A DNA stretch of 64,000 nt from Dryas octopetala (taxonomy: Eukaryota; Streptophyta; Magnoliopsida; Rosales; Rosaceae): the NCBI GenBank assembly GCA_963921425.1, contig OY992836.1, positions 3,363,825 through 3,427,824 of the forward strand, given 5' to 3'. Below the pieces are notes generated by a model. The model ran no database searches, was not told the origin of the DNA, and worked only from the letters and a program-made list of their open reading frames with translations. Each line of letters begins with the position of its first letter. Within the stretch, counting starts at the first letter, position 1. The translations under genes and the position numbers were made by a program. Shown here piece after piece: positions 11,471-21,440 of this stretch.

Positions 11471-13667
11471 GTCTCTCTCTCTCTTTCTCACTTTCGCCGC
11501 CCCTGTCACCGGCGCGTCCGACGGCGACTGGGCTGGGTGTTTGGCCCACCGTACTCACCTACCTCTCCTCTATCTTCCTATGGGCTCAATTTCTCCATTG
11601 ATGCTTGAAATCTGGAACTACAAGCCGAAATCCGAATTGAACCCTCCTCCGGCGATCTGATTTTTCCAGCCAAGACACGACATCGGACCTACTGGGCTTT
11701 GTTCCCCTCGTCATGGTGAGTCCAGTCATGGTCTTCGTTTGTCCATACGATGCTCCACGACGGAGAAATGAGCTCGGGAAGCCAAACCCCACCGCCGGCT
11801 TCCACAGCCGATTTGAGCGCTTTCCGACGACTTTTGGCTGTCGATGCAGTTATGGAAAATGATCCTTGAGGTATGGGTAATCTTTTTCCTAAGGTTTGGT
11901 TGTCCAATTTTAAAGTTTTAGAAATTCGATTTTAGGGTTCATACCTATTTCGAATTTCTCGAATTGGACTTGAATTCGAGTTGTTTTTGTGCAATTGTGT
12001 GTTTCTTTATGCAATTAAGACTATTTGAGATTAAATTGGGTAATTTTTCAGGTCGTGCCACCGCTGCCATTGCTTGTTCTGCCACTCATGGTGGTGGTGG
12101 TGGTGGTGGGTTGCATTGGGTGATTTTCGATGTCAATTAGTCTTCCCGGGACTCCCCGAGACAAATTACAGAACCCCTTGACATTTTGGTGAGTGTTGGT
12201 GAGTTTCTGTGAATTTCCTGTAATTTTTATGAGAAAATTGGGGTTGGGCAGCCACTATTTGTGGTGGTTGGCTGCCCGACTCGGCCGTGAATGGTCAAAA
12301 TTTGATTGAATTGTCTGGTCTTAATAGGTACCTGACTCGGGAATTTTATTTCTGATGCCGTTATGCTGCCGAATTTGATATCCGAGTAAAGGCACCGTGA
12401 AGGGCATTTCGGCATTTTCACAAGTTGCACGGTGAGTGAAACTTATCTGGTTATATTGTAGAGTATCGTGGGTGAATTTTTTGTTTTATGTGATTTGTTT
12501 TTGTAGGTTAGAGGAGGCTAAATGTAGGACTGGTTCATGAGAATGGATTGACGATGATATTGAGGTTAAAGGATTAATTGAGAATTATAGAGATGCCCTG
12601 AGATTAATTGCTGATTTAGATGAGAAATGTTTATTATCCAAGTTATTGATTGATGATTAGGCAATCGTTCGGCCAGAATGATCTAATTAATTTTTGAGGA
12701 AGTATTGGTATGATTTGAGAATTATTATTTATATCTTGGTATTATTATGGTTTATATTGATTATGGAGAGAATAAGAAATGTTGGTTTAATTGATTGAGA
12801 AACTGAGATTGTTATTTGAGGAAGATGTTGAGTCTTGATGTTGGTTTGAGTGGTGTTGAACGAACTGAAAAAGTTTATGGAAAACAAAAACTTAGACCCT
12901 ATTTGATTATAAGGGCTTATCGATCATTTTATTTCTTTACTTGGAATTCGTATAATAAATTTCTCAAATTATGAAACTGAACGTGTTTGTATACTAGGTC
13001 GAATGAGCTTCACCTCTCGGCTATTCTAGTGGCAAACAAGTGAAGGATCGTGAGTATAAATCAATTCCGAAAAGGATTCGGCATAGCTCGGTGTAAACTA
13101 TGAGTGCACTTCATTTTAAAAATGTTTTATGCAATTTATGATTTATTTATTTAAAGAAATTTATTTAATTATTGCATGCTAACTTAACTGAGAGATTAAA
13201 CAAACTAGTCCACGTTTATCCATATTGAAAAAAGGAAAATAATAATGATTTACTATTATTGTTTGGAAGCTTAAATTTATGATTAACTATTTTGGTATTT
13301 TCCATTAATGAATTATGAGATGTTTTGGAAATCTGTTGGATTGCATAATTTGAAAATCATTTGTTAAATAAATATTTTGATCTGGGTAAGGATGAGTTCA
13401 GGGTTGCCTTACATGATTTTCATATGGATAGTTTCTAGAAATAATTTTTGGCATTATTTTGGAAAGTTTTATTATTGAATTTCCGTCCTTTGGAAGTGAT
13501 TTGGATCGAGTAGCCTTCATGTTATGAAAATGATTCATTAAGCGAATTTATGAAAGAGTATACTTCAGTTTTCGTATATGAATGAATATCTTAGTGAGCA
13601 GTGGAGTTTTGAATAAGGAAAGCAGTTTCAAACCGTCACATTAGTACCCCCTTGACAGGTACAGTTT

Positions 13668-13882
13668 TGCTTTGCACTCGCCTAGAGATGACTCGGCGGT
13701 GTATGACTAGCATTATATATTGCTCTGCACTTGCCTAGTCTGCGATGTATGACCAGTATTATACATTGCTCTGCACTTGCCTAGTCGGCGGTGTATGACT
13801 AGCATTTCATATTTGCTCTGCACTTGTCTAGAGATGATTAGGCATTGTATGACCAGCATTATTAGCTCTACGTGAACGTATG
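13668..13882. repeat. Tandem repeat, about four units, inside the solo LTR
   Basis: Units of roughly 55-65 bp, each with TTGCTCTGCACTTGCCTAG followed by a GTATGACCAGCATT-like half. Divergence between units is moderate. It lies about two thirds of the way into the LTR. Confidence 0.8.
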
Positions 13883-14517
13883 ACCAGCTTTCCCCTGGGT
13901 ACTAGTGTGACGTGAGGTTTCAGTTTATGGAGTATTTTGAGAAATGAATTTGCATCAGTAAATATTTTAAATGACAGTTTCAGTAAGGCTTTACGTTCTC
14001 ATTTCAGTTATTTTAATAGTTTTACAGCTTGAGAGTATTAATTGTTCTTCAAAGTTTGATTTACAGTTTCGAGGTGATTTAAAAATGGATTTGAGAAATG
14101 GTTTTAAAACTGAGGGATATTTAAAGAAAATGAGTTCAAAGTAAATGAGCAGTTTTACAAATGGTTCTCAAGGGGTTTGTTTTAAAGTTTATTTTTGTCC
14201 ACTCACAGAGATTATTCTCACGTTTTATTTTTTTTACGTTTCCCCCCATGTTTTAGAGATCGCTGAGGTCGGACCGCACCACGTCGAGGCATCAGTTTTT
14301 CCTACCATTCGTCCGTCAATATTGTTGGCACAATGTTTTTGTCTTATTTGTTTTTATGTATATTGATGTTGTAAAACTCTTATTTAGTTATGCTTTGTTT
14401 AAATTCAGATACAAATTTTGGATTACAGTGGAGATTAGCAGGCCTAACACCCAGTTGATGTTGGACTCCACAGGATCACTCCGGGTTCCAGTGTGGAATC
14501 TAGGGACGGTCCTGTCA

Positions 14518-14804
14518 AAAAAGCTATGGAATTATGGGAAAAATGATGTGTACATGCATCTATCATGTTAGATTTTAGTTCACAAAAAGAAATGTTAGAT
14601 TGTTTTGAGCATACATTAGATGAAATGGTTTATGATTTTATTCAAAATTGGAAAAGAATTACTCGAGAAGAGTATGGTAAAGCATTACAAGCTTGTAATA
14701 TAACAAATTTTATATATCTTTAATGAAAGCAGAATATTTATATCAAAATAGGTTAGACACTAAAAACGAACAAGAACATATTAAAGCAATGTTACGTGCC
14801 AAGT
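14518..14804 (+). pseudogene. EPRV-1: capsid core segment
   Basis: Viral coding remnant resuming after the solo LTR. It encodes a Trp- and acid-rich stretch (EMVYDFIQNWKRI) like the capsid region of badna-like polyproteins. There is an in-frame stop near its start and a later frame change. Confidence 0.55.
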
Positions 14805-15110
14805 TGTTGGGCTGAATTAGTCAGCTGCTTAGTTTCTAATAAATAGGGAAGTTTCCTTTTAAATTCTGTTTGTTGCTATCTAGTAGGAGGAATAGACTTA
14901 GTGGTTGTTTATCCTTTCTAATTTTTTCTGTTGCTGTCCCTGTTTTTATGGGATCAATTGTAAGTTGTAGCACACTTATATAAGGTGTTGAAGTTATGAA
15001 TAAAGACACGACTTATCAAACTTATTGTTCAACTTCTTGAGTTGTTTAGAGGCAGTAGTTCCTCAATAGACTGTATTCCTTAATTTCTTATTTCAATATA
15101 GGTTCTAGCA
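14805..15110 (+). mobile_element. LTR-like insert in EPRV-1 (about 306 bp)
   Basis: Starts TGTTGGGCTGAATTAG and ends GGTTCTAGCA (TG...CA). It carries a TATA-like ACTTATATAAGG near 14970 and an AATAAAG polyadenylation-like signal just after, as in short copia or TRIM LTRs. No matching 5-bp target duplication was found, so the exact ends are uncertain. Confidence 0.5.
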
Positions 15111-15462
15111 AGCCCAAGGCAGGTGTGGCTCAGTACATACCAAGCGATTAGAAACTTAGAACGTACAATTACAAATTTGTAATTTACAATATATAGGTGA
15201 TTATAAGGCATATTTCTTTAAATATTTAGCTAGAACAGGTGGAATATATTATTTAAATTTGTTAGATACTTATATTACAAACATTAAAGGACCTATAAGA
15301 GAAAACATATGGACAGAATGGCAGAAACATCCTAAAAGAGCAAAATCATTAATAGGATCAAGAGTTCAGTATGTATAGGATAAAATTAGGCAAGAATATA
15401 GTCAAATTAAGGCAAAAAGACAAATTAGGAAGCAATTTTACTCATACTGTAAAAACATAGAT
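15111..15462 (+). pseudogene. EPRV-1: capsid C-terminal segment
   Basis: Viral coding remnant with an aromatic and basic stretch (RTGGIYYLNLLDTYITNIKG, then basic Lys/Arg-rich codons). It is interrupted at 15462 by a MULE-type insertion and resumes at 16584. One in-frame stop lies near 15377. Confidence 0.55.
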
Positions 15463-16574
15463 GGCAGAAAGACGTTTTTTGTCACTGTACTATGGTCATG
15501 TCGCGTTTTGGTCAACGTATTTTTTATTTACATTTTTTAAGGACCGTGTTTTAGTTAATGTAGCAATTGGACCCATTCCGTCGAGATTGTCTACTTGAGT
15601 GACGGAAAATGCTGATGTGGCATCACTACCCAACTTGTGACTGTCATATGGGCTTGGCCTCCCACCTGGCCCAATCACATTTCGACACATGTCACTTTTA
15701 ATTGTTTAATTTTTTTTATTTTTCAAATTTAAAAGATATTTAAAAAATCATATTAATTACAAAAAAAATAATAATAAAACAAAAAAATTTTAATTACAAA
15801 AACCCACCTCCCCTTCGATCTCAGCTCGTTTGTCTCTCGATCCTAACTTTGCAACTCATCAAGACCTGGAGATATCATAAGTGAGAATGCTGACATGAGT
15901 AACGAGAAATCCAATATACTATATTATTATATATATTATTATCATAATTAATCTATAATTAAATATATTTATAAATGATCACTTATCTCTCAGTTCTTCC
16001 TTGCGCAGCACCAAGCCATCAACCCGAGACCACCTTCCCTCTTCTTCTCTCTTCCATCTTCCTCTCTCTGTTTTCGGGTTGCCCAGATGACCCAGCTCAT
16101 CTTCTCTCCTATCGGCGTCTTCCTCTGCCCAGAAAACCTAAAATAACCCAAGTCAATGGCAAATGATGAAGATGATGAAGATTGAACGGGGTTTTGATTT
16201 CCTGCATGAATTGGCTCAATCCAACTATACAAAAATGAAGAGCACGATGAAAGGATGAAGATTGATACCTCACTCGACAGAAATAACCGTCAAATCGGCC
16301 GAAAAACTACCGGAGAAGCCGATGGCTTCTCAGCATCGTATTGCCGTCGTGCAAACTCTGATGGATGATCAAAGGCCATGGATGAACTCACTGTGGTGAG
16401 GGGAATAAGACACAGTGGGTGAGGTCCCACGATGCCGAAGAAATTCGCAAGAAGTGCCGCAAAAAAATAATAAATGACACGTGTCGAAATGTGATTAGGT
16501 CAGGTGGGAGGCCATAGTACGTTGACCAAAACGCCACAAGGCCATAGTATAGAGACCAAAAACTTTTTTCTGCC
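15463..16574. mobile_element. Non-autonomous Mutator-like element (1112 bp)
   Basis: Ends are inverted repeats beginning GGCAGAAA and sharing ACTATGG...GCGTTTTGGTCAACGTA and CCTCCCACCTG...CACATTTCGACAC blocks. The left TIR is split by about 120 bp absent from the right. Flanked by a perfect 9-bp target duplication AACATAGAT (15454-15462 and 16575-16583). It encodes no transposase. Short ORFs inside are not recognised; a captured host fragment (Pack-MULE) cannot be excluded. Confidence 0.88.
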
Positions 16575-16662
16575 AACATAGATTTACCAAAGCAATATGG
16601 TTGTCACAAAGGGAAGAAATCCTATAAACCTTACGTAAAGAAATATATATAGCAAGAAAAAG
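16575..16662 (+). pseudogene. EPRV-1: basic capsid tail
   Basis: Resumes directly after the MULE target duplication with a short Lys/Tyr/Gly-rich stretch (QYGCHKGKKSY), like the basic, Cys-containing C-terminus of badna-like capsid regions. It then stops. Nothing further of EPRV-1 was identified. Confidence 0.5.
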
Positions 16663-17008
16663 AGTAAAATGCACCGTTGGTCCACTTACTTTCACTTTTT
16701 TCCCAACTTAGCCCACGATCTTTTTTTTTGTGTCATTTTAAACTACTTTCTTTTCAAATTGCCCCTAGTTAGTCGATTCCGTCTATTATTTGCTAACTGC
16801 CGTCAAATACCCACACATGACCAACACGTGAGGCCCATAATGGTCTTTTCATCTAAGATATATAGAATCCCTAACCTCTAACCTATTTCATCCCGCCATT
16901 TGCATAAGTTCCACCCGCCAAATGGTCCTTCCATCCTCTTTCTTCTATTTAACCCAGCAGTTAGGGCTACCAAAACTTGAAAATCTCTCCACTTCTTTGT
17001 CCTTCTTT

Positions 17009-17341
17009 ATGTCATCCTACTTGACATCATCAAGTCACAACCCCCATGCACCAGGTAGGTATTGCGATTGCGAGAGGCTTGCTGTTGTGAGGACGAGTTG
17101 GACAGATTTGAATCCGGGAAGACGGTTTGAGACCTATTTAATACCAAGGGTAAGGAAATTTGGGTAATGGGTAAATGTAATAATTCAAATCGAATGGGTA
17201 TTGGAATAAGTATTTGTCTATGGTACCAAATTGTTTTATTTATTTTTATTTTTTTTGCAGTGGAATGAAGGATACGATTTTTTTAACTGGGTGAACCTTC
17301 CGATGTGCCCACGTTCTAGACAAGTGATTCTGGGATTGTGA
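17009..17341 (+). CDS. GRF-type zinc-finger mini-protein, two exons
   Basis: Exon 1 17009-17149 (start codon ATG, MSSYLTSSSHNPHAPGRYCDC...SWTDLNPGRRFETY) joins in phase to exon 2 17261-17341 (WNEGYDFFNWVNLPMCPRSR, then TGA). The intron has GT and TTTTTTTGCAG ends. The GRF finger is a DNA-binding fold marked by CxC, a GRRFxxC turn, an aromatic F-x-W pair and a final Cys near a basic cluster. All parts are visible except that the third Cys position is Tyr (RRFETY), which should weaken zinc binding. The protein is about 73 residues. Plant genomes carry many such short GRF ORFs near Mutator-like elements, and this one sits next to MULE-2 transposase debris. It may be an element-borne accessory gene or a decayed host gene. 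Confidence 0.6.
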
Positions 17342-17679
17342 AGAAGGATTGATCCACTAGAAGTGCAACTTCAATTGCATCGGAGAAGGGGGAAGACGCT
17401 GCGGCTTTATTTGATTTGCTCCTGGGTTTTCTTCTTTATGGTGATGGTGATAAAATAGAAAATAGCTTGTGGGTATGCTGTTTTAGGACTTTGGGTATGT
17501 AGTTTTGGATGGTGTGTTAAGTGTCTATGTAGGTTGTGTGAAACTAAGAATTAACTTGTTTTTGGTAGGAATGGATTTTGGTTGTATTCAACTCCTCTGT
17601 TTTAGAAAGCTCGGTGCAGGGAAGCAGAATGTGGTGATATGGTAGTGTTTTGTAATATGGATTTGGTGTATTTCTTTAA

Positions 17680-18002
17680 GGCTTATTCACGCCAATGCCC
17701 CCTGAAAGTAACTTCGATTTTCAATTTTCCCCTTGAAACTTCATTCCTCCCACTTTACCCCCCGAGCTTTACAAAATATTATATTCCGTCAAGTCCGTTA
17801 CAAGCTCTGTTAAATAAGCTGACGTGGCAGTTTATTGCCCTTTCCACATAAGCGCCACGTAGGCTTTTTTGATGGACTCATAGACAGACTTAAAGGAATA
17901 TGGTATTTTGTAAAGTTTGAGGGGCAAAGTAGGAGGAATGAAGTTTCAGGGGGCAAATTGAAAATCGAAGTTACTTTCAGGGGACATTGATGCAAATAAG
18001 TC
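17680..18002. mobile_element. MITE, MULE type (323 bp)
   Basis: Long inverted repeats (about 100 bp each side, starting GGCTTATTCACGCCAATG and ending CATTGATGCAAATAAGTC), flanked by a perfect 9-bp duplication TTTCTTTAA (17671-17679 and 18003-18011). The 9-bp duplication points to a non-autonomous Mutator-like element. Confidence 0.88.
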
Positions 18003-18011
18003 TTTCTTTAA

Positions 18012-18549
18012 TGGTTTGAAATGAAATGGCAAGTGACATTTTATAATCTTGGTTGTTTGCACTAAATTTAATGATTTTTGCAGCAAATATACACATTTGA
18101 TGTAATGGTTTTTGAAATTTTGTCTTTCAACAAATATACACAAAACCACTTCTAGTTAATGAATTTTGTCTCCCAGCAAATATACACAAAACTACTTCCA
18201 GCAAATATACACATTCTAATTGACGAAAATGCCAATACCATATTTCATGCGCCATAAGTTTCCATCAAATTAACATCCTTAGTACAATTCCATCAAAACA
18301 CACATTTTAAGGCCTTAAAACACACATTCAAATGGCCATGGCCTCAAGCTAAAATTACATCAAATGCAACATTTAATTGACCCAAAATGCTAATACCATA
18401 TTTCTTGTGCTATAAGTATCCATCAAATATTCTTAGTGCAATTCCATCAAAACACACATTCTAAGGCCTTAAAACACAAGTCAGGCTAAACAAAATGCAC
18501 ATTTAAATCAAAACTCATAACATAGAGTTCAAAATCATTTCAAGAAGTA
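18012..18549. other. Short dispersed repeats, no gene
   Basis: Contains repeated AGCAAATATACACA motifs (18080-18210) and two copies of an approximately 80-bp stretch with CCATCAAAACACACATT...AAGGCCTTAAAACACA (about 18290-18330 and 18430-18480). No ORF supported. Confidence 0.6.
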
Positions 18550-20590
18550 TGAACACCAATCTTGAGTCAATCTTCATGGGGGTTCTAGTACCTGCCCCTT
18601 TTTGCATTCATCCCTCTGCCTTTGCCTTTGCCTTTGCCTCTCCCTCCATTATCAGATGCAGACAGAGATCCTCCTCTTCCCCTTGCATTGCATCTTCCTC
18701 GCCCTTGCCATCTCCCTCCATTATCAGATGCAGACACATATCCTTATCTTCCCTTTACATTGCATCTTCCTCGCCTTCTCCCTCTCCCTCTTGTCATCTG
18801 CCAATTCAAGCATAATTAACAACATGAACATTTAATTCATGTTGCAATTAGTACACAATCAATATCTCTTGTTTACCCTTGGATAATTGGGTGGCTGTTG
18901 GGTTTGGGAAAGGTGTGATTCAGCTGTTGGTTAGGCTTGGGCTTGGGCTTGGGATTGGGCATGTGATTGTTGATATTGACCTTCGACCTGCATAGTTGCA
19001 CACAAGACCAGATGGTACAGTTTGAAAACCACATTAATATTAAAAAAAAAAAAAACTTCATGCAATTTAACAAACAACAACAAACTTGGTTGCTTGAGCT
19101 CCAAATCTTTATTCTACATGTCCTGGTGTTATGATTCTCTCCCCCACACTTATTGCAACTAATGGAAACCCACAACCTTCTCAACTTGAGTGGTGGTGCT
19201 GGAGCCATTGGATTTGCATATATTTGGATTTTCAGGAATAGGATGTGTGGCTGAGACTTCACCTGGTCCTTTTGTTCTTACCTTTTTTGTCCTCCCAAGT
19301 TGTTTCTTGAATGGTGGAGGCTCAAGTTTGTCCTTGTCAGTGATTGCCCAAAGATCCATACTGGGCATGGGTCTTATTATCATAGGATCATAGGCATCTA
19401 GGTAAGACTTTTTACTATAACACTCGTGAACATAATCAATAGGGTTTTCCTCTCGATCCCAAATGCAAGCAATTGCATGGGAGCAAGGAATCCCATTAAG
19501 ATCCCACCTCCTTCCCTTGCCTAAGATCAACACACATACTTGTCCCACCAGGTGCTTCAACCTCAAATTGCTTATCTCTAGCAATTTGAACACTCTGCAT
19601 TCAACTGTCAGCTTTTCTCTTCTCCATGATCTTCAAGATTCTTGGACCAACATCAGTCTTCCAACTTCTACAAGATGCTCGCCTGTTCGCTATCATAAGC
19701 ATGAGATAATGTCTAATTCCCTCAAGCAAATCCAGTATTGGCTTGTCCCTTGTATCAAGTATAGCATTGTTAAAACTTTCACATAGATTATTTAATAATA
19801 AATCACACCTTATCACAGTCCAAAAGTGTGATCTACTCCACTGTGTTGCAGGTTTAGCATTCAGGCATCCTCAAGCTTTGTCATTGGGTCAATCTCCTCG
19901 TTAAATACATCATCATCACTCTCATCCCGTGAGAACTCATAGTCACTATCTACAAACTCACCGCCTTCATCACCATCATCAACATCCACATCATGTTGCT
20001 GCTTATGCTCTGCCCTATTTATTTCATTCACTGAAACAATACCTTGTTCATTATGTTCCTCATGCTCTGGCCCATCCCTTTTGCCACTCACTGCACAATT
20101 ACCTTATTCATTAACAGAAACCTGTGTTAGAAGGTTGAGTGTATCAACATCATTTATACCTAACTCATACCCTGCACCATGAAGGCTGAGCCACACAGTG
20201 GCAGACTGGCTAGCATCAATATCATTCCTTGATGTAATTAGCCCTTCGTAATAGACAATAGCAACCCTGGATGTTGGTACCCTTGCAATCATCGTAAGCA
20301 CTTGACCCTAAGCACTTGACTGTCAGACCCAATATATAGAAATCCATATGGCCCATTAATATCTGGATCCTTGTAGTACACTTTTCATTTATTGGGCTCG
20401 ATCTTTTCCCTATTTACCTCATAGCCTAACTCTTTACCAATCTTCATAAGGTCCAATAAGGAAAAGAGGTATGCTGAAAGTTAGTCTAGCCGGCAAACAG
20501 AACCCCCCTTATATCCATCACCAATAACCTCACTCCTATAGTGGATTTCTAATGTCAGTCCATTAGGATTACCTGCAAACATAGTCAAAT
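18550..20590 (-). pseudogene. MULE-2 transposase remnants, catalytic core missing
   Basis: Along the - strand: an N-terminal PB1-like piece (about 20575-20330, LTLEIHYRSEV then KVYYKDPDINGPYGFLYIG), an acidic linker (20090-19861, DVDVDDGDEGGEFVDSDYE), then directly a post-DDE segment (19816-19601, CDLLLNNLCESFNNAILDTR), the SWIM zinc-finger region (19593-19400, RRWDLNGIPCSHAIACIWD), a zinc-knuckle-like CNKCGGENHNTRTC (about 19160-19110) and an Arg/Gly-rich tail (18800-18560). The MuDR DNA-binding domain and most of the DDE domain are absent between 19861 and 19860, an internal deletion of several hundred codons. Stops and frameshifts also occur. I could not find TIRs, so the element edges are unknown. 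Confidence 0.8.
18640..18800. repeat. Approximately 80-bp tandem duplication in the MULE-2 C-terminal coding tail
   Basis: Two copies of a block containing CCTCCATTATCAGATGCAGA and TTGCATTGCATCTTCCTCGCC. On the - strand it encodes a repeated Arg/Gly-rich plus acidic motif. Confidence 0.75.
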
Positions 20591-20965
20591 ATCTTATAAG
20601 CAGTTCATCATCCATCAATAATGAATTTCTAATCTCCTAAATTGAAAACAGAACCAGCCCAAAATAAAGATTTAGACTTGATTGAAGTTGCAACCTAATG
20701 TAAACTAGCACATGAGTTTGATTGTACAGGGATTTAGTAGCTTCAAGGCCCATCGAGTAAAGTTTGATAAAATCATTGGTTAAGCTTGAGGAAAATCATT
20801 GCATTTGAAATGCAACGTGTAGTTTTTAAATGAAATATATTCTTTTATTGGCATATAATTAAGAACCTTTATAAGCAAATATAAAATTCTTACATAGTCA
20901 AATATCTTATAAACAGTTCATCACCCATCAATAATTAATTTCTAATCTCCTAAATTGAAAAAAGA
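20582..20965. repeat. Direct repeat pair, about 70 bp
   Basis: 20582-20650 and 20893-20965 are near-identical, each with ATAGTCAAATATCTTATAA and TCTAATCTCCTAAATTGAAAA. They bracket about 240 bp of AT-rich sequence and lie at the presumed 5' edge of MULE-2. Confidence 0.75.
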
Positions 20966-21440
20966 AAAATAAATCACTACAACAAAACTAAGTATCGCAT
21001 ATTTTATATCATATGTCAAATCGACTAATATTGTAAAAGTAATAATATTAGTTAATTTTTTTTTTTGATTTATGAACTATATTAGAAATCATTAGGTTTT
21101 TTTCACCTGATATATAATGTTTTCCCTTTTCCTAGAATTTTGCGAAGACATCAGTATAAACTATTAATTGATATCATAAATTGACATTTTTTCCCTATTG
21201 TCCTACCACCCAAACACACCTGATATCTAATGTTTTACCTTTTCCTTATGCTTTGTAAACATATCGGTCTAACATGTCAACTGATATCTTAACTATATAA
21301 CTACATGTATTATATTAGTAAACAACTAATTAAACATATATAATCAATTATAAAGCATATCCAGTTATCAACCCCCAACCAACAAAAAAGAATCAATTAT
21401 ATAACATCTAACATATAAAAGTATATAACCCTAACCCATT
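20966..21440. other. AT-rich intergenic, no gene
   Basis: Contains a CACTACAACAAAA string at about 20977 and a repeated CCTGATAT...AATGTTTT motif. No second CACTA-type end was found, so no element is called. Confidence 0.5.

Larger units (their letters stand above)
10863..14517 (+). mobile_element. Solo LTR of a large-LTR retrotransposon (3655 bp)
   Basis: Begins TGTAAGGACCCGACCC and ends GACGGTCCTGTCA (TG...CA), flanked by a 5-bp target duplication AAAAA (10858-10862 and 14518-14522). No gag-pol, primer site or second LTR is inside, so this is a solo LTR left by LTR-LTR recombination. It contains a (CT)n tract and an internal tandem repeat. Ty3/gypsy is likely from the LTR size; orientation is presumed + from the TGTAAGGACCCG start. 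Confidence 0.8.
2760..16662 (+). other. EPRV-1: fragmented badnavirus-like endogenous pararetrovirus
   Basis: A collinear series of viral pieces on the + strand: a TATA-type promoter and leader, a tRNA-Met primer-binding site, a coiled-coil region, a 30K-type movement-protein region, and a capsid region up to its basic C-terminus at about 16660. The pieces are separated by five independent insertions described as separate features. The coding pieces contain many stops and frameshifts, so this is a dead genomic fossil. Protease, reverse transcriptase and RNase H were not found downstream; the copy appears 3'-truncated where MULE-2 debris begins. Assignment to a badnavirus-like lineage of Caulimoviridae rests on gene order and general resemblance of the movement and capsid pieces. 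Another Caulimoviridae lineage is possible. Confidence 0.7.

Noticed and set aside
20977-20989. CACTACAACAAAA, like a CACTA transposon end
   Set aside because: No complementary end or 3-bp duplication was found within reach.
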